Made by a program: the position numbers and the translations under genes. Below, piece after piece: positions 1 to 10,680 of a DNA stretch of 47,336 bases (its first letter is position 1; each line of letters opens with the position of its first letter). The stretch is taken from the NCBI GenBank assembly GCA_037044905.1, contig JBAOKB010000119.1:1-47336 (forward strand), written 5' to 3'. The notes beneath the pieces were generated by a model. It had not been told where the DNA came from. It searched no databases and saw only the letters and a list, made by a program, of their open reading frames with translations. This stretch comes from Hortaea werneckii. Lineage: Eukaryota; Ascomycota; Dothideomycetes; Mycosphaerellales; Teratosphaeriaceae.

Positions 1-314
1 CTTCAGAGCGGTACCTGGGTACGTAGGTAGATAGTGTCTTCGTCAAAGAGCCTGGCTGTCCTCGACATGGCACCGCTTTCCTCACCGCGGCATAGCGTCG
101 ACGTCTAGCGGCCAAATCTGACCCGGTCGGCGTTCCGATCTTGGACCGATTCAACAGATCCAACCTGATCGGTAGCGAGCAAGCGAGCAAGCGAGGCGAC
201 CTTGCAGCCGACAACAAACGACGACAACAGCGGTAGTCTTCAGCGAGCGACGCTGATTCGTGATTTGAATCATGTGCAGTAGCTACGCTGTTCACCTCCG
301 CCTCTGTGGCTGAC
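1..314. other. 5' flank of the TBC gene
   Basis: I see no gene here. It is the presumed promoter and 5' leader of the downstream Rab GAP. A short GCGAGCAA-type direct repeat lies around 173-196. Confidence 0.5.
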
Positions 315-1883
315 ATGTCATCTGACCGAGCCGCGGTAGCTGGCAACAGCAACGATGGTGACACGGCCATCACCAACCGCCCAACCCAACCCTCTGCAGA
401 AGCCGCGGAGAATCAACCACTCCCGCCGCTCTCAGTCTCTTGGGAACACGACCCGCTGTCGCAGACACAAGAGGACAAGGTCGATTCGATTCGACGAGCG
501 TGCATAGCTCGCGACCTTGACAGCCTTCGCGAGTTCGCCACTTCCAAAGGCGGCCTCATCACGGACGAAGTGAGGCGCACTGCATGTATGTGTGCTAGTG
601 TAATTCTACGCCCTGGCTTTGCATGCTAAGACTCCCCAAGGGCCAATCCTCCTAGGTTGCGATCAAGACCAACAACAAGCGCCGCATGCCAAAGAGTGGA
701 CCTCTCTCCCACAGCACCGCGACGAGGATCAAGTGCAGCTTGATGTCAACCGCTCTTTCGTGTACTACCCCAAAAGCATGTGCTGTTCACCGATACTTAC
801 CTTCCGCAAGCATTCATTGGCCTTCGAACTGACCAACTTGATCAGACGACTCAGACGAAGTCAGGGATGAGCGTAAGCATGAGTTGCTAGCCCTGATCTC
901 ATCGACTCTGCGCCAACACCCTCATCTCCATTACTTTCAGGGCTACCATGGTATGCGACCTGAAATCCCGCATTGTTGCTCCAACTGAATCCAGGTTTAG
1001 ACATCATCCAGGTTCTACTTCTGGTCTTGGGTCTCGATGCAGCAGCCCCAGCAGCCGCTAGACTTTCCTTGCTCCACATTCGCGACTTCATGTTGCCTAC
1101 TATGGCAGGTACTGAGCCGCATTTGAGACTTTTCAAGCATGTGATTTACGCCGTGGACCCTGCGCTTGCGCAACATCTGCAAGAGGTCGAGCCGTTCTTC
1201 GCCTTAGCTGCGACTCTCACATTGTACGCACACGAGATTGAAGAATATGGCGACATTGCAAGGCTATTCGACTTTTTGCTTGCAAACGAGGCGGTGATGC
1301 CTCTGTACCTTTATGCCGCCGTACGTGCACGCTCACCATCCATGACGATTCCGAACAAAGCTAATGCCTGCTGTCGTAGATCGTGATAAGCCGGAAGAAG
1401 GAGCTGTTTGAATTCGGTGCAGATGAGCCCGAGATGCTCCACGCTATCTTGTCAAAGATGCCGAAGCCATTAGATCTAGATAGCCTCATTCTCCGCGCCT
1501 CGGAAATGTTTGTGCATCACCCACCCGAGAAGCTGCCAGGCCGCGCTTGGAGTCGCATCAGTGCCAACAGCGTGCTGAAGACGACCCATGCAGCCCCACA
1601 ACAGCTCGCACAGCAGACACTAGAAGATGGCGAACGCATGTTCCAACGACAAGCGGCAGAAATTAGACGAGATGAGGCACGGCAACGACAAATTAGGCAT
1701 GCGCGTTTGCTGTTCCGACGGTACAAGCGCCCAGCAGCGTACACCGCCACGGCTGTGCTTGTTGCAGTCACAGCGCTCTTAATTGGAAGGGGCGGGTCTC
1801 AGCAAATGAACGAGATGGGCCTGTTTGTGTTCACAGGCATTAGGGAAAAGTTGACGACTGCTTCCAAGCTTCTTCACTACTAG
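315..1883 (+). CDS. TBC-domain Rab GTPase-activating protein (Gyp8/TBC1D20-like)
   Basis: Stimulates GTP hydrolysis by a Rab GTPase; family members act at the ER/Golgi (family knowledge). Proposed exons are 315-585, 641-775, 846-950, 1001-1320 and 1380-1883, giving 444 aa. The join at 585/641 creates the TBC entry motif RRTAWPILLG. The two catalytic fingers are visible: Arg in LDVNRSF (DxxR) and Gln in YFQGYHD (YxQ), the latter assembled across the 950/1001 junction. A C-terminal hydrophobic segment (YTATAVLVAVTALLIG) fits the tail anchor of TBC1D20/Gyp8. The ATG at 315 is the first in frame. Intron 2 appears to use a GC donor (GCATGT at 776); a GT donor at 785 is also in frame but inserts three residues. 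Its 3' end lies 58 bp from the convergent neighbour. Family assignment is confident; the second intron is less so. Confidence 0.85.
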
Positions 1884-1941
1884 GGACAATTCTATCTCTA
1901 AAATCTTCCCAAAATGCAACGACTTCCAGAGCTTGCTATCT

Positions 1942-3293
1942 TCACATTTTCCATTCTCCCTTCTCTACCCTCTGACAGATCTCGTGCAGCGCCTTGGCTC
2001 CGTACTCGAAATCTTCCAGCGTGAGATACACCTGCCCGCTCACCCGCACCCACCACGATCCAGCATAGAAGTAAACGGCAACAAACGTATTATAGTCGTC
2101 GATCTGGACTTTGGCGATCCATTGGGCAAGGTTAGTCGCGTTCGCCGCATTTCCGCCCGTGAGCTTATCGTATGAAAGAGGCAGCCGAATATTCTGGAGC
2201 ATGCACTTCGTCAATGTCCCTTGGTCGTTGTCCAACACCTCGGTCCCCAACAATTTTGCAATGAGCTTTGCGCCCTCTTGCGCAATCCATAGACCATACC
2301 CCATAACGGCTTCTTCACCTTGCTTGCCGTTCCAAGTAAGACCCTTCCGCCATTGAAGCGCAGCTGGTACACACAGATAGGGCGCATTGTCCGTCGTAGC
2401 CGTGTATTCGAACAGCGCAACATAAGGGCTCTTCGCATTAGGCGGCAAAGGCGAAGGCGCCGTCTTTCCCGCCTTCTCCACGAATCCCCAGCTCGTCGGC
2501 AACGTCGTGCGGATCAGATGCTGATTCCGCTCCGGGACGTAGAAGACGGCGCAGCCGCGGGGGACATGCAGCCATTTGTGGCAATTGCTGAAGAAGAAAT
2601 CGGGATCCAATGCTGAGAGGTCCAGCGGGATATGTCCGATCCCGTGTGCGCCGTCGATGCACGAGAGCACGTCGTGCTGGTGGCAGAGCGCGGTCAGGCG
2701 CTCGAACGGCATTCGCACGCCGGGCATCGAGACGATGGTGTCGAAGATGGCGATCTTGGGGTTCAAGCCCTCGGCGCGGACCTGCTTCACGGCTTCCTCG
2801 AAGCTCGAGCAGAGGTAGTCGTCGGAAACGGGGTACTCGTATGCGATCTTGTGGCTCTTGGCCGGTGTCGTCTCCTTGATGTACTCGACCGTCTTCTCGC
2901 AGGCGCCGTAGATGGTGGCGAAGTAGATGATTACATCCTCAGGCTTGAAGACTAGGCTTCGGAGGACCGTGTTCAAGCCTGTAGTCGCGTTGGCAACAAA
3001 GACACATGCTGAAGCGGGTGCGTTGAGATATTTTGCTACCGCTTCCCGCGACTCGTCCAGATACTTGGGGCTGTCATATCGGATATACTTGTCCGGTGCG
3101 GCCTCTGCTTCGTCCTGGAACTTCCGGAGTACTTGACGGATTGGAGCTGGATATGTCCCGAAAGAACCTTATTTCAAGTTAGCAATGCTTTCGAGTAGGT
3201 AGTAGTGTAGGTTTTACCATGGTTCAGGTTCCGATATCCATCGGCAAAAGTGAATTGCTCGGCGGCTTTTTTGCCGCATTCGATCGAACCCAT
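1942..3293 (-). CDS. PLP-dependent class V aminotransferase-fold enzyme (isopenicillin N epimerase/Egt2-like lyase)
   Basis: Exons 3293-3218 and 3167-1942 (433 aa) flank a 50-nt intron (GTAAAA..AG). The join gives the N-terminal motif NLNHGSFGTYP, typical of this fungal family. The PLP signature is present: DGAHGIGHIPLDL followed by SNCHKWLHVPRG, where the Lys of HKW is the expected Schiff-base lysine. Such proteins are annotated as isopenicillin N epimerase-like or hercynylcysteine sulfoxide lyase (ergothioneine pathway). The sequence alone does not separate a desulfurase/lyase from an epimerase, so the substrate is open. No N-terminal targeting signal is seen, suggesting a cytosolic enzyme. 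The start is the ATG that begins MGSIECGKK. It is convergent with the TBC gene. Confidence 0.85.
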
Positions 3294-3748
3294 TTCTCAA
3301 ACTTGCTGCCCGTTTGGTTACAATGTTGCAATTCACCTTAAACGGCAGGAAAAATATATGCAATTGTTGAAAAGATGGATTGCCTTGCCGTGCGACCTAA
3401 ATGACCGGAAGTTTGTGACTCCTCACGGGTTAAACGTCAACGATGACTAACATGAATACGCTTATCGCGCCGCGCCCTACTACATCTGAATCTACGGGAC
3501 AGAAACAGCTAGGTCACAATCCGCAAGGATTCAAACAAAACAGGTTTGAAACAAGCTGCTGAGCCACGACTGGGAGAGCTCTAGAAGCCGTGTGTGGATT
3601 ATGGAAGCTCGAAATGTTGAAGCGCTGGGATTTCCCGAACATTGAATTGCGAAAGCAGGCCGTCTTTCCAAAATAACGAACCACACAGGCTTATCCTACG
3701 CAAATGTTTGACTGGAAATAACAAGAATGGAACGACCCTTTGAGATCC
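3294..3748. other. intergenic
   Basis: No gene is seen. It holds the 5' flank of the class V enzyme and the 3' flank of the methyltransferase gene. Confidence 0.5.
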
Positions 3749-4707
3749 TTAATCCTTCTTTACGAAAGCACAAACTTCTTCCATGCAATCGATGAACTGC
3801 ATCTCCTGGCTAACCTCATGCTTCCTCGCATGACCACCAGGTCCAACATTCAAGTCATCAAGAAGTTCTTTGACAATGCCCTAAATCCAAATATATCAGT
3901 CAACCATATCGGGATGCCCTAATAACTTAGGTGAGATGGCAAAACACGTACCATCATAGTAGTCTTCTTCCCGCTATTACTCGGATCGCCACCGTAATTC
4001 TCCCAATAACTAGTCTGCAGATCCTCACAGAAGTAGATCCCCCCAGGCTTGACTGCGCGCCAAAGGTACTGCAAACTCGTGATCTGCTGGTTCATCTGAT
4101 GACCCCCATCATCGATAATGACATCGAAATCCGTGCCAGCTTCCCGCATAAACCGCTGCAAGAACTCGACGTTAGCCTGATCACCTGAGAAGATCGTCGC
4201 GGCTGTGGTATTCGCCGCCCATTTGGCGGCACACACGGCGTCGTATTCGATGTAGTACAGGTCGACGTTGGCGAGGTACTCCAGCCATGTGTAGTAGGAT
4301 GCCCCCGGACCATAGCTCATGTCGCAGCCGAGCCCGATCTCGAGGAGTTTGAGCCGTGTGTCCCGGACTGGATCGAGATACTTTTGGTACATGTGATGGT
4401 AGTGGTGTTTGGTCACTTTATCAGTACCGTGAGAGAGGGCGATGGAGTAGAAGGATGGGAGATTCGAGCTAAATGTCATAATCAGCATTGCTCTCAGAGC
4501 AGTGGGTTTCGATTCATCAGACCTTAAGGCTGAACCGTGGGTCTGGCCTAACCCAGGTCCATGGGCAGGGGAGGCACTGCCAGCATTGCGAAGTTTATCT
4601 TTCCATGAGTCGGGTATGCCATTGAGCTGCTGGAAGAATGTCGCAAGCAGGAGGATCAGGCCAACCGAAGCCAGTATGAGCGGCGCTCGACTGGTCGGCA
4701 AACCCAT
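3749..4707 (-). CDS. membrane-anchored SAM-dependent methyltransferase
   Basis: Exons 4707-3952 and 3880-3749 are separated by a 71-nt intron (GTACGT..TTTAG) and give 295 aa. The start is the ATG of MGLPTSRAPL; upstream in-frame sequence has no other convincing ATG. Residues about 8-25 form a hydrophobic signal-anchor, so a type II membrane protein with a lumenal catalytic domain is likely. The Rossmann methyltransferase motif I is visible in KLLEIGLGCDMSYGPG, followed by DVIIDDGGHQMNQQ and KPGGIYFCEDLQTSYW, resembling class I macrolide/demethylmacrocin-type O-methyltransferases. The acceptor substrate is unknown. The second exon encodes GIVKELLDDLN and ends CAFVKKD. It is divergent from the transporter gene, with 261 bp between start codons, so a shared promoter is possible. 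Confidence 0.8.
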
Positions 4708-4968
4708 GATGGCAACAACTGAAGCTTGAGCTCTCCGGTTCGAAAAGCACGAGGATCGAGACAAGGTATACTGAGGATTAACGCGCGAATCCTCCGCCTG
4801 TGTGGAATGGGTAGCATTTTGGTCGCGCAAGGGCGCGCCATTCCGGCGGCACGCTCTTATACGCGTAATTCTGGCGTTCGATATCTATACTGCGAGCCAA
4901 AGAGGAGCTCCAAAGTCCTCCACACTCTCGCATCTCTCTCAATCCTCCCACCGCAAAAGAGAGAAAAG

Positions 4969-6520
4969 ATGGAAATTTACGCCGCCTACTTCACAGCCCT
5001 AACCTGCTTCAACCTCGCCCTCTTCACACGGCAACACCTCCTGACCCGCACCAAGCAATCCTCACACACCTCCTCCTCCTCAGAAGAAGAAGAAGAATCC
5101 ATAAGCCTCGCCGACCTCCCAAATAGCCCAGACAAGCAAGCCGTCTGGGACTTCAAACGCATCTACTTCGGAGTGTACATCCTGGCAACAGCAGCCGACT
5201 GGCTCCAAGGTCCCTACATCTACACTTTATACAAAGACGCCAAGGACCTTCCCGAACCCACCGTCGCGGCGCTCTTCACGACGGGCTTCGTCGCCGCGGC
5301 CGTCAGCGCCTCGTTCGTGGGATCCTTGGCTGATCGGTATGGCCGCAAAGCGGCCTGTCTGGGGTACTGTCTCACGTATACGCTCTCGTGCCTGAGCGTC
5401 CAAAAAGCGGATCTGTTCGTGCTCTTTGCGGGGAGGGCGTTAGGGGGTGTCAGTACGACGCTGCTGTATTCCGTCTTCGAGACGTGGATGGTGGCTGAGT
5501 ACCATGCGCGCGAGCTCGGCGCGTGCGGGTTGAGGCTGGGTGATATGTTTTCCGCGTCTGTGATGCTGTCTGGGTTGACGGCTATAGGGAGTGGGGTTGT
5601 GGGTGAGGCGCTGGTGAAGTGGACGGGGTCGAAGAGCAGTCCGTTCTTACTTGCGGCGGTGTGCTTGTGTGTGGCGTTTGGGGGAATTTGGCATTTCTGG
5701 GTATGAGCTTCCATGCTATCATCGTGCAGTGCGTAAAATTGCTGACGTTCTTGCTGTAGACGGAGAACATCGCCGTTCCGTCTAGCGTCCACTCTTTCTC
5801 ACCATCTACCGAGGAGAAAGATCATCAACAGCAATCTTCTACCCCCGCCCAGGCCACTTACCGTGATGTCCTACGTGACAAGCGCCTCCTAACGCTCACC
5901 TTCACCACCACAGCGTTCGAGGGCAGCATGTACCTATTCGTCTTCTTCTGGTCGCCCGCACTGAAAGCAGCGCGCGCCTCCAGCGCATCTACCCGTGGGA
6001 TTCCCCCGGAAAACGGAGGCGAAAACGCACCAGGCTTACCCTTCGGTCTGATCTTCGCCTCCTTCATGTCGGCGATGATGCTCGGCTCGATGACAACCTC
6101 GGCCATGAACCTCACTTCTAACCTCAAGACTTCGAGCCGACTGACATTGCACACAGTCGCTTTGGCTGCTATTGCGCTTGTGACTCCCGTGCTGGCCAAA
6201 TCGAGCGAGACGGGTGTCTTCTGGGCGTTTGCCTTGTTCGAGATCTGCGTCGGCATGTATTTCCCTGCGATGTCGAAGCTCAAGAGCGAAGTTGTCGAGG
6301 AAAGAGTGCGTGGGAAGGTCTATGGGATGATGCGTGTACCGCTGAATCTGTTCGTTGTGCTTGCGCTGGGGTCGACTAAAGAAGGTAAGTAGGGAGTTTT
6401 GGTAAGATGGCATTATCTTGCTAATGGTGTTTAGGTGAGGCGTATCGCGACACGATGTTCCGTACAGCGGGCTCATTGCTTTTGATCGCTTTTGTTGTTA
6501 TTGCTCGATACCTAGACTAG
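4969..6520 (+). CDS. MFS transporter, MFSD5/molybdate-anion transporter type
   Basis: Exons 4969-5700, 5760-6384 and 6435-6520 give 480 aa. The first intron is GTATGA..GTAG (59 nt) and the second GTAAGT..TTAG (50 nt); both joins keep the frame. The protein has about twelve hydrophobic segments. The MFS loop motif GSLADRYGRKAA is present, with the family-typical FGVYILATAADWLQGPYIYTLYKD near the N-terminus and FEGSMYLFVFFWSPAL after the central loop. MFSD5 homologues mediate high-affinity molybdate uptake in algae; transport of molybdate here is inference from family. An acidic SSSSEEEEE cytoplasmic stretch follows the first membrane helix. The ATG used sits just before MEIYAAYFTAL, which matches family starts. 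Confidence 0.88.
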
Positions 6521-6629
6521 GTTGGGAGTCTTCTAGGTAATTGATGCGCGTACCAATGGACAGCTGCCAAGTAATGTACGCCTTTCCAGGTTGATCCGCC
6601 TTCGATGTCGTCGACCCTTTTCCTCCCTC

Positions 6630-7772
6630 TCAACTGTGCATTAAGCTCGGCTTCGTATTCCACGCCTTGTCCATCCACGTCAACCCGATGCTTTGCTCTA
6701 CACCCTCTTGCCTACCATCGTCACCAGCCTTAGTGGCATACTTTGTAGTTACTCCCAGTCCAGTCAGACCAGCCTCAGCAGCCTTGGCGTTCCAGAGAAA
6801 TTGTCTCAATATACCATCTCTTTCAATCTGCATGACCGCCAGCGGCCACTGCGACCTCTGGACTGCTGCGCTAACACCCTTGGTCGCCGGCATGGTACTA
6901 ACCAGCACAGCAAGCACACCGTCGCCTCTCCAGCCAGCAGGCGCACCGATGTAAGCACCTTCGAGCTCGCGCACCATGGAGGGAGTCAGCTTGCTCGCCT
7001 TGCACTGCACAAGAACAGGCATAGCATGTCCAGCTTCTCCTTCACTGGGCTGATTGCCGCCAGCTGGGGTGGAAGAGCTCGCCGGTAGGATCCAATGGCC
7101 TACAAGATCGATGCCGAGGTCATTGGAGCGACCGGTGCGGCGCAGTTTGAATGCGTAGTCGGCCAGGGTTTGTGCGGTGGTGTACTCGAAATGGGTACCC
7201 CTGTACACTGTGCTCTTAGGGTTCAGCGAAGTACGCTCGGCATATTCGAGGAATGATGCGAGGTCGTGGTGCTTCTGTGAGGTGGGCGGAAGGAGACGCG
7301 GAGGCACCTCATCCTTGCTCGAAGATCTTTTGCGACGTGTGGGTTTTGGTGACGAGGCAGTTGATGTGGACGCGACTTTCTTGGCTGGCGAAGTCTCACC
7401 AGTCTTGGTGCGCCTGCGCGTTGTCCTCTGCTTTGGTTGCTCCTGTTCGTCATCCTCGGAGTCTTTCGCCTTTGTGGTGCGCTTCTTGCGAGCTTTGATA
7501 TCGGCTTCCCCGTCTCCTACTGCTTGCGGCTGACGCCTTGCTCGAGACCGTTTGCGTGGCCCATAGCCGACTGCTTCTAGGGAGGCCTGCAGCTCCGCGA
7601 GGCCTTTCACGTTGCCTTCGTCATCTGCATCGGGCACCTTCTTGGCCTTCGTTGTGGCATATCGGGTAAGATGAATGGGTATAGGCGAAATGGGGCGCCT
7701 CAGTCTCAGGGAGGCGTGTCGTGTGACGCTGCAACAGAAGCTGCTCGGAAGCCTGCCATAGTTGCGTAGCAT
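6630..7772 (-). CDS. RRG7: Rrg7-like mitochondrial protein with restriction-endonuclease fold
   Basis: Intronless, 380 aa. The N-terminus (MLRNYGRLPSSFCCSVTRHASLRLRRP) is Arg-rich without acidic residues, as in a mitochondrial presequence. A long basic low-complexity linker follows (about residues 45-155). The C-terminal half carries the fungal Rrg7/DUF2034 core: YRGTHFEYTTAQTLADY, then RSNDLGIDLVGHW, then VLVQCKASK. The E, D and QxK residues match a PD-(D/E)xK nuclease fold. In yeast RRG7 is needed for respiratory growth; its biochemical role is not settled. It is divergent from MED21, with a 352-bp intergenic space. Confidence 0.82.
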   Translation of the reverse strand: MLRNYGRLPSSFCCSVTRHASLRLRRPISPIPIHLTRYATTKAKKVPDADDEGNVKGLAELQASLEAVGYGPRKRSRARRQPQAVGDGEADIKARKKRTTKAKDSEDDEQEQPKQRTTRRRTKTGETSPAKKVASTSTASSPKPTRRKRSSSKDEVPPRLLPPTSQKHHDLASFLEYAERTSLNPKSTVYRGTHFEYTTAQTLADYAFKLRRTGRSNDLGIDLVGHWILPASSSTPAGGNQPSEGEAGHAMPVLVQCKASKLTPSMVRELEGAYIGAPAGWRGDGVLAVLVSTMPATKGVSAAVQRSQWPLAVMQIERDGILRQFLWNAKAAEAGLTGLGVTTKYATKAGDDGRQEGVEQSIGLTWMDKAWNTKPSLMHS

Positions 7773-8124
7773 GAAATGATTGTTGCAATGAAAGATAGTG
7801 GCCAGATACTACATAACCGATACTCCTTGTAACGGAGGTGGTACGGCAGCTTCATGACCCTCTGTGCTCGAGCTTCTCGAGCAAATGCATACGCCCCGCC
7901 GAATTGACTTCGTGGAGGCGGTCCTTGCCGGCGCAGGCACAAGTCCCACCTCTTCCACCTCGTTCACATGCAACATTGCTCCAAATGGAGAATGCGACAA
8001 GTATTGAGGTCACGTAGACATAGCACCAACCGTACCAGACACAATATAACATACTTCCGGGCGCACGGCAGTATTGCGCTGGAATCTTCGTTTCGAAGCA
8101 GTTCCCCCCCAAACCGTCTCCAAA
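7773..8124. promoter_or_regulatory. bidirectional intergenic promoter RRG7/MED21
   Basis: 352 bp between two divergent ATGs. It contains no gene of its own that I can support. I see no clear consensus element, so the promoter role rests only on gene orientation. Confidence 0.45.
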
Positions 8125-8690
8125 ATGACTGACCGTCTCACCCAGCTCCAAGATGCGATTGATAATGTGCGTGCATCTCCTTATGGTTATTGACGTGACA
8201 TGACTAACTTCGCCTGAAGATGCTCACCCTCCAATTCACCCTGCAAATCTACAACCAGACCAAACACCCCTACGCCGACATCCCAGGCCAGCTAAGCCAG
8301 GCACCGAAGGAAACCAAGACCGAAACCGCCCAGCTCACCAACGGCGACACTACCACCCAACAGCCCAACGGCCCTTCACAACCTCAACAGCAACCTCAGC
8401 AGGAAGGACCGGAAGAGGAGAAGCCGCCCGTCCCCGACACACCGGAGAACTTCGAGCGCGCATTGAGAGAGCTGGCGCAGGCTATGGTGTTACAGGAGCA
8501 GCAGATGGAGGTCCTGATCAACAGTCTGCCTGGCTTGGAGAGGAATGAAGCCGAGCAGGTGCAGAGGATGAGGGAGCTTGAGGCGGAGCTGCGGGAGGTA
8601 GAAGCTGAGCGGGTGAAAGCGGAGGAGGAGAGGGTTAAGATGCTGGATGCGTTGGGTGGAGTGATGGTTGGTGCTAGACGGATACCTTGA
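8125..8690 (+). CDS. MED21: Mediator complex subunit 21 (Srb7)
   Basis: Exons 8125-8166 and 8220-8690 flank a 53-nt intron (GTGCGT..GAAG) and give 170 aa. The first exon encodes only MTDRLTQLQDAIDN, the highly conserved Med21 start; the second continues MLTLQFTLQIYNQT. The middle is Gln/Pro-rich. The C-terminal half is a long coiled coil from about FERALRELAQAMVLQEQQMEVLI to the end, where Med21 pairs with Med7 in the Mediator middle module. Length suits fungal Med21. Without the intron the conserved N-terminus would be lost, so the two-exon model is well supported. Confidence 0.93.
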
Positions 8691-9257
8691 GATGAGTTCT
8701 GTGATGGATGAAATCGGAAAGGTAATGGGGACTGTGATTCTGTTGTGCAATCCTACAACAAGTGCACGCAAGTCAAGGCGACGCGGCGCCGGCTGCAACT
8801 CTGAGCGCAATTAGGGAATACTTTTGCTTCCGTGGAGAACAGTATGGTGGCATTCAGGACTCGATCGGGACAGGCATGATGCAAGAGACCTTGTTCGGCA
8901 GCTGGTTTCTTTTGCCAGTAATCATCAGGCAGTTCTCCAAACGGGCGAGGTGATATTCCCCATCGTCTCGTGAGGCGAATGCCTTGTTGCGCGCACCTTC
9001 CCTTGCAAGAGCTGCAACGTCATGGGACTTTAAATTGGACCGACGAAGTCACAAGCGTACGCAAATCACAACTAGAATTCACACGACTGGCGAAAACCTT
9101 CAGTCTGGCTTGCTGTTTGTCGAAATTGACGAAGCAAACAAGCCGACTTCAAACGGGCTTTGGAAGGCACAAGTCAGGCTTCACACCGCCTCCACGTCTT
9201 CAAAATCGGAAACAACAGGCTGTTACACGCGCATAGTTGCGGTCTGACATCGCATCA
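8691..9257. other. intergenic
   Basis: Several short overlapping open frames exist but none has recognisable protein motifs. I see no gene. Confidence 0.4.
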
Positions 9258-9755
9258 ATGCCGGCGCCAGAATATGATCCAACTCTTTCTCCACCGGAAC
9301 TCCGCCACTACGCTGTTGATGACTTGGGAGCCTCCACTTTCAGACTGCAGCGAGAGGGCAGCCCCCTCGCCCAAGCCAGGGAAGCAGGCCAACAGGCACA
9401 AGTCGCCTCCAACCAGCACGACAAGTCCACCCTGGCAGCAAATCAAGAACCACTTTTGGAATCTAGACCACTTAACCGCCCGTCACTATCAACACCCGAC
9501 TTTGCCAGCACCACCGTCCTCATCCACCCAGATCTCCATCAAGACGACCAAGCCAGGCGACGTACAGAACAGCGACGAAAATACGCACAGCACATGGCCG
9601 AAGCAGCCTTAACCCGGAACGGGCGAGCGTTGAAAGCCAAACCGACGACCAAAGTGGCTCCCACGACAGTGCATTCGTATACTTCGGCGTATACACGGCC
9701 GTGTGCTGAGCTTTGGAGGGAAGTGGTCGAGAGGAGGTATCCTCCAGGAGTGTAA
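9258..9755 (+). CDS. small hypothetical protein
   Basis: 165 aa starting at MPAPEYDPTLSPPEL. Not recognised. It has a Pro/Ser-rich N-terminal half, a basic amphipathic stretch (DDQARRRTEQRRKYAQHMAEAAL) and ends ELWREVVERRYPPGV. The composition looks protein-like, and the final helix with conserved-looking aromatic residues argues against chance. Overlapping frames on both strands are also open, which weakens the case. No signal peptide or membrane segment is seen. No introns are needed. It could be a lineage-restricted gene or spurious. Confidence 0.45.
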   Translation: MPAPEYDPTLSPPELRHYAVDDLGASTFRLQREGSPLAQAREAGQQAQVASNQHDKSTLAANQEPLLESRPLNRPSLSTPDFASTTVLIHPDLHQDDQARRRTEQRRKYAQHMAEAALTRNGRALKAKPTTKVAPTTVHSYTSAYTRPCAELWREVVERRYPPGV

Positions 9756-10680
9756 ATGTAAGCGGGTCTGATGAAAGGGGTAGGGAGTGGGGAATGACGG
9801 AGGTTAAAATCGGAGGCTGAGGGGTGGAGAGGGCAACTGGTATTTTGATTGATCTCAAAACATAGAGTTTTCTTTTCTTTTCTTTTCTTTTTTCTTCCAA
9901 GACGCAGTAGGGCTCAATGGTACTTGTGTTCGGTCGCCAAGCGACACTGATTTACCTCTCCCGTTCGCTGTCAACTGCAGCTTCATCTTACCCATCTTAC
10001 CACCGAGCTACATCAAGGGGGAGGGGGCTAGAGAGCGACACACTAGCCTGTATGAAAGCATCTACGGCTTTGCAAAGCTGAGGTGCATATCTATCTGGCC
10101 ACTTTTACGACCTGGCTACTTTCTGATCACTTTCCATGAATAATTTGTCACGTCCTGCCGACAGAATTGTTCCCGTGCCCACGTAATCACTGCATGAAGC
10201 AGTAAGCAGTAAGCTACGGCTTATTTCTTTTGCCAATAGCTCCTACCAGCCACTGGAGTCTTGAACGTCCCTTGCAAACTCACATACTATCTTCTCGAAA
10301 TTATTTCAGCTCCTGGCCATACATTGACCCACCTGACCGAACACCGCGCCCCCGGGCCCTTCAGCGAAATTTGTCACGATGTAGATGCAAAATGGCCATG
10401 GATGATTCTTAGCTAAGACGCAGAGTCTAGGTATCTACCTTTCTACATAAGAACATGCATGAAAGTAAGGTACCTTCGGAATGCATACAACGGCTCCGGC
10501 ATTGCGTATTCAGCCTTATAAAAACTATGGTGCAGCGCCTCGCCTTTATCTCTGCTCAATCTTTCCGTCGCCCCTGCTTCAGCGAAGTAGACAGTTTTCA
10601 ACCATAGAAGACCGCCCTTTGCTACAACGGAATCAAAACCAACAGTCCATCCGTTGCCCGAATTTTGCCCAACCCCGAAA
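9756..10680. other. intergenic with TTTTC microsatellite
   Basis: No gene is seen. It includes a short (TTTTC)n run at 9868-9893 and the promoter of the alcohol oxidase gene. Confidence 0.5.
9868..9893 (+). repeat. TTTTC microsatellite
   Basis: About five TTTTC units in tandem, ending in a longer T run. Confidence 0.85.

Noticed and set aside
3740..3922. Short plus-strand open frame
   Set aside because: It is antisense to the second exon of the methyltransferase gene, whose coding sense is clearly supported.
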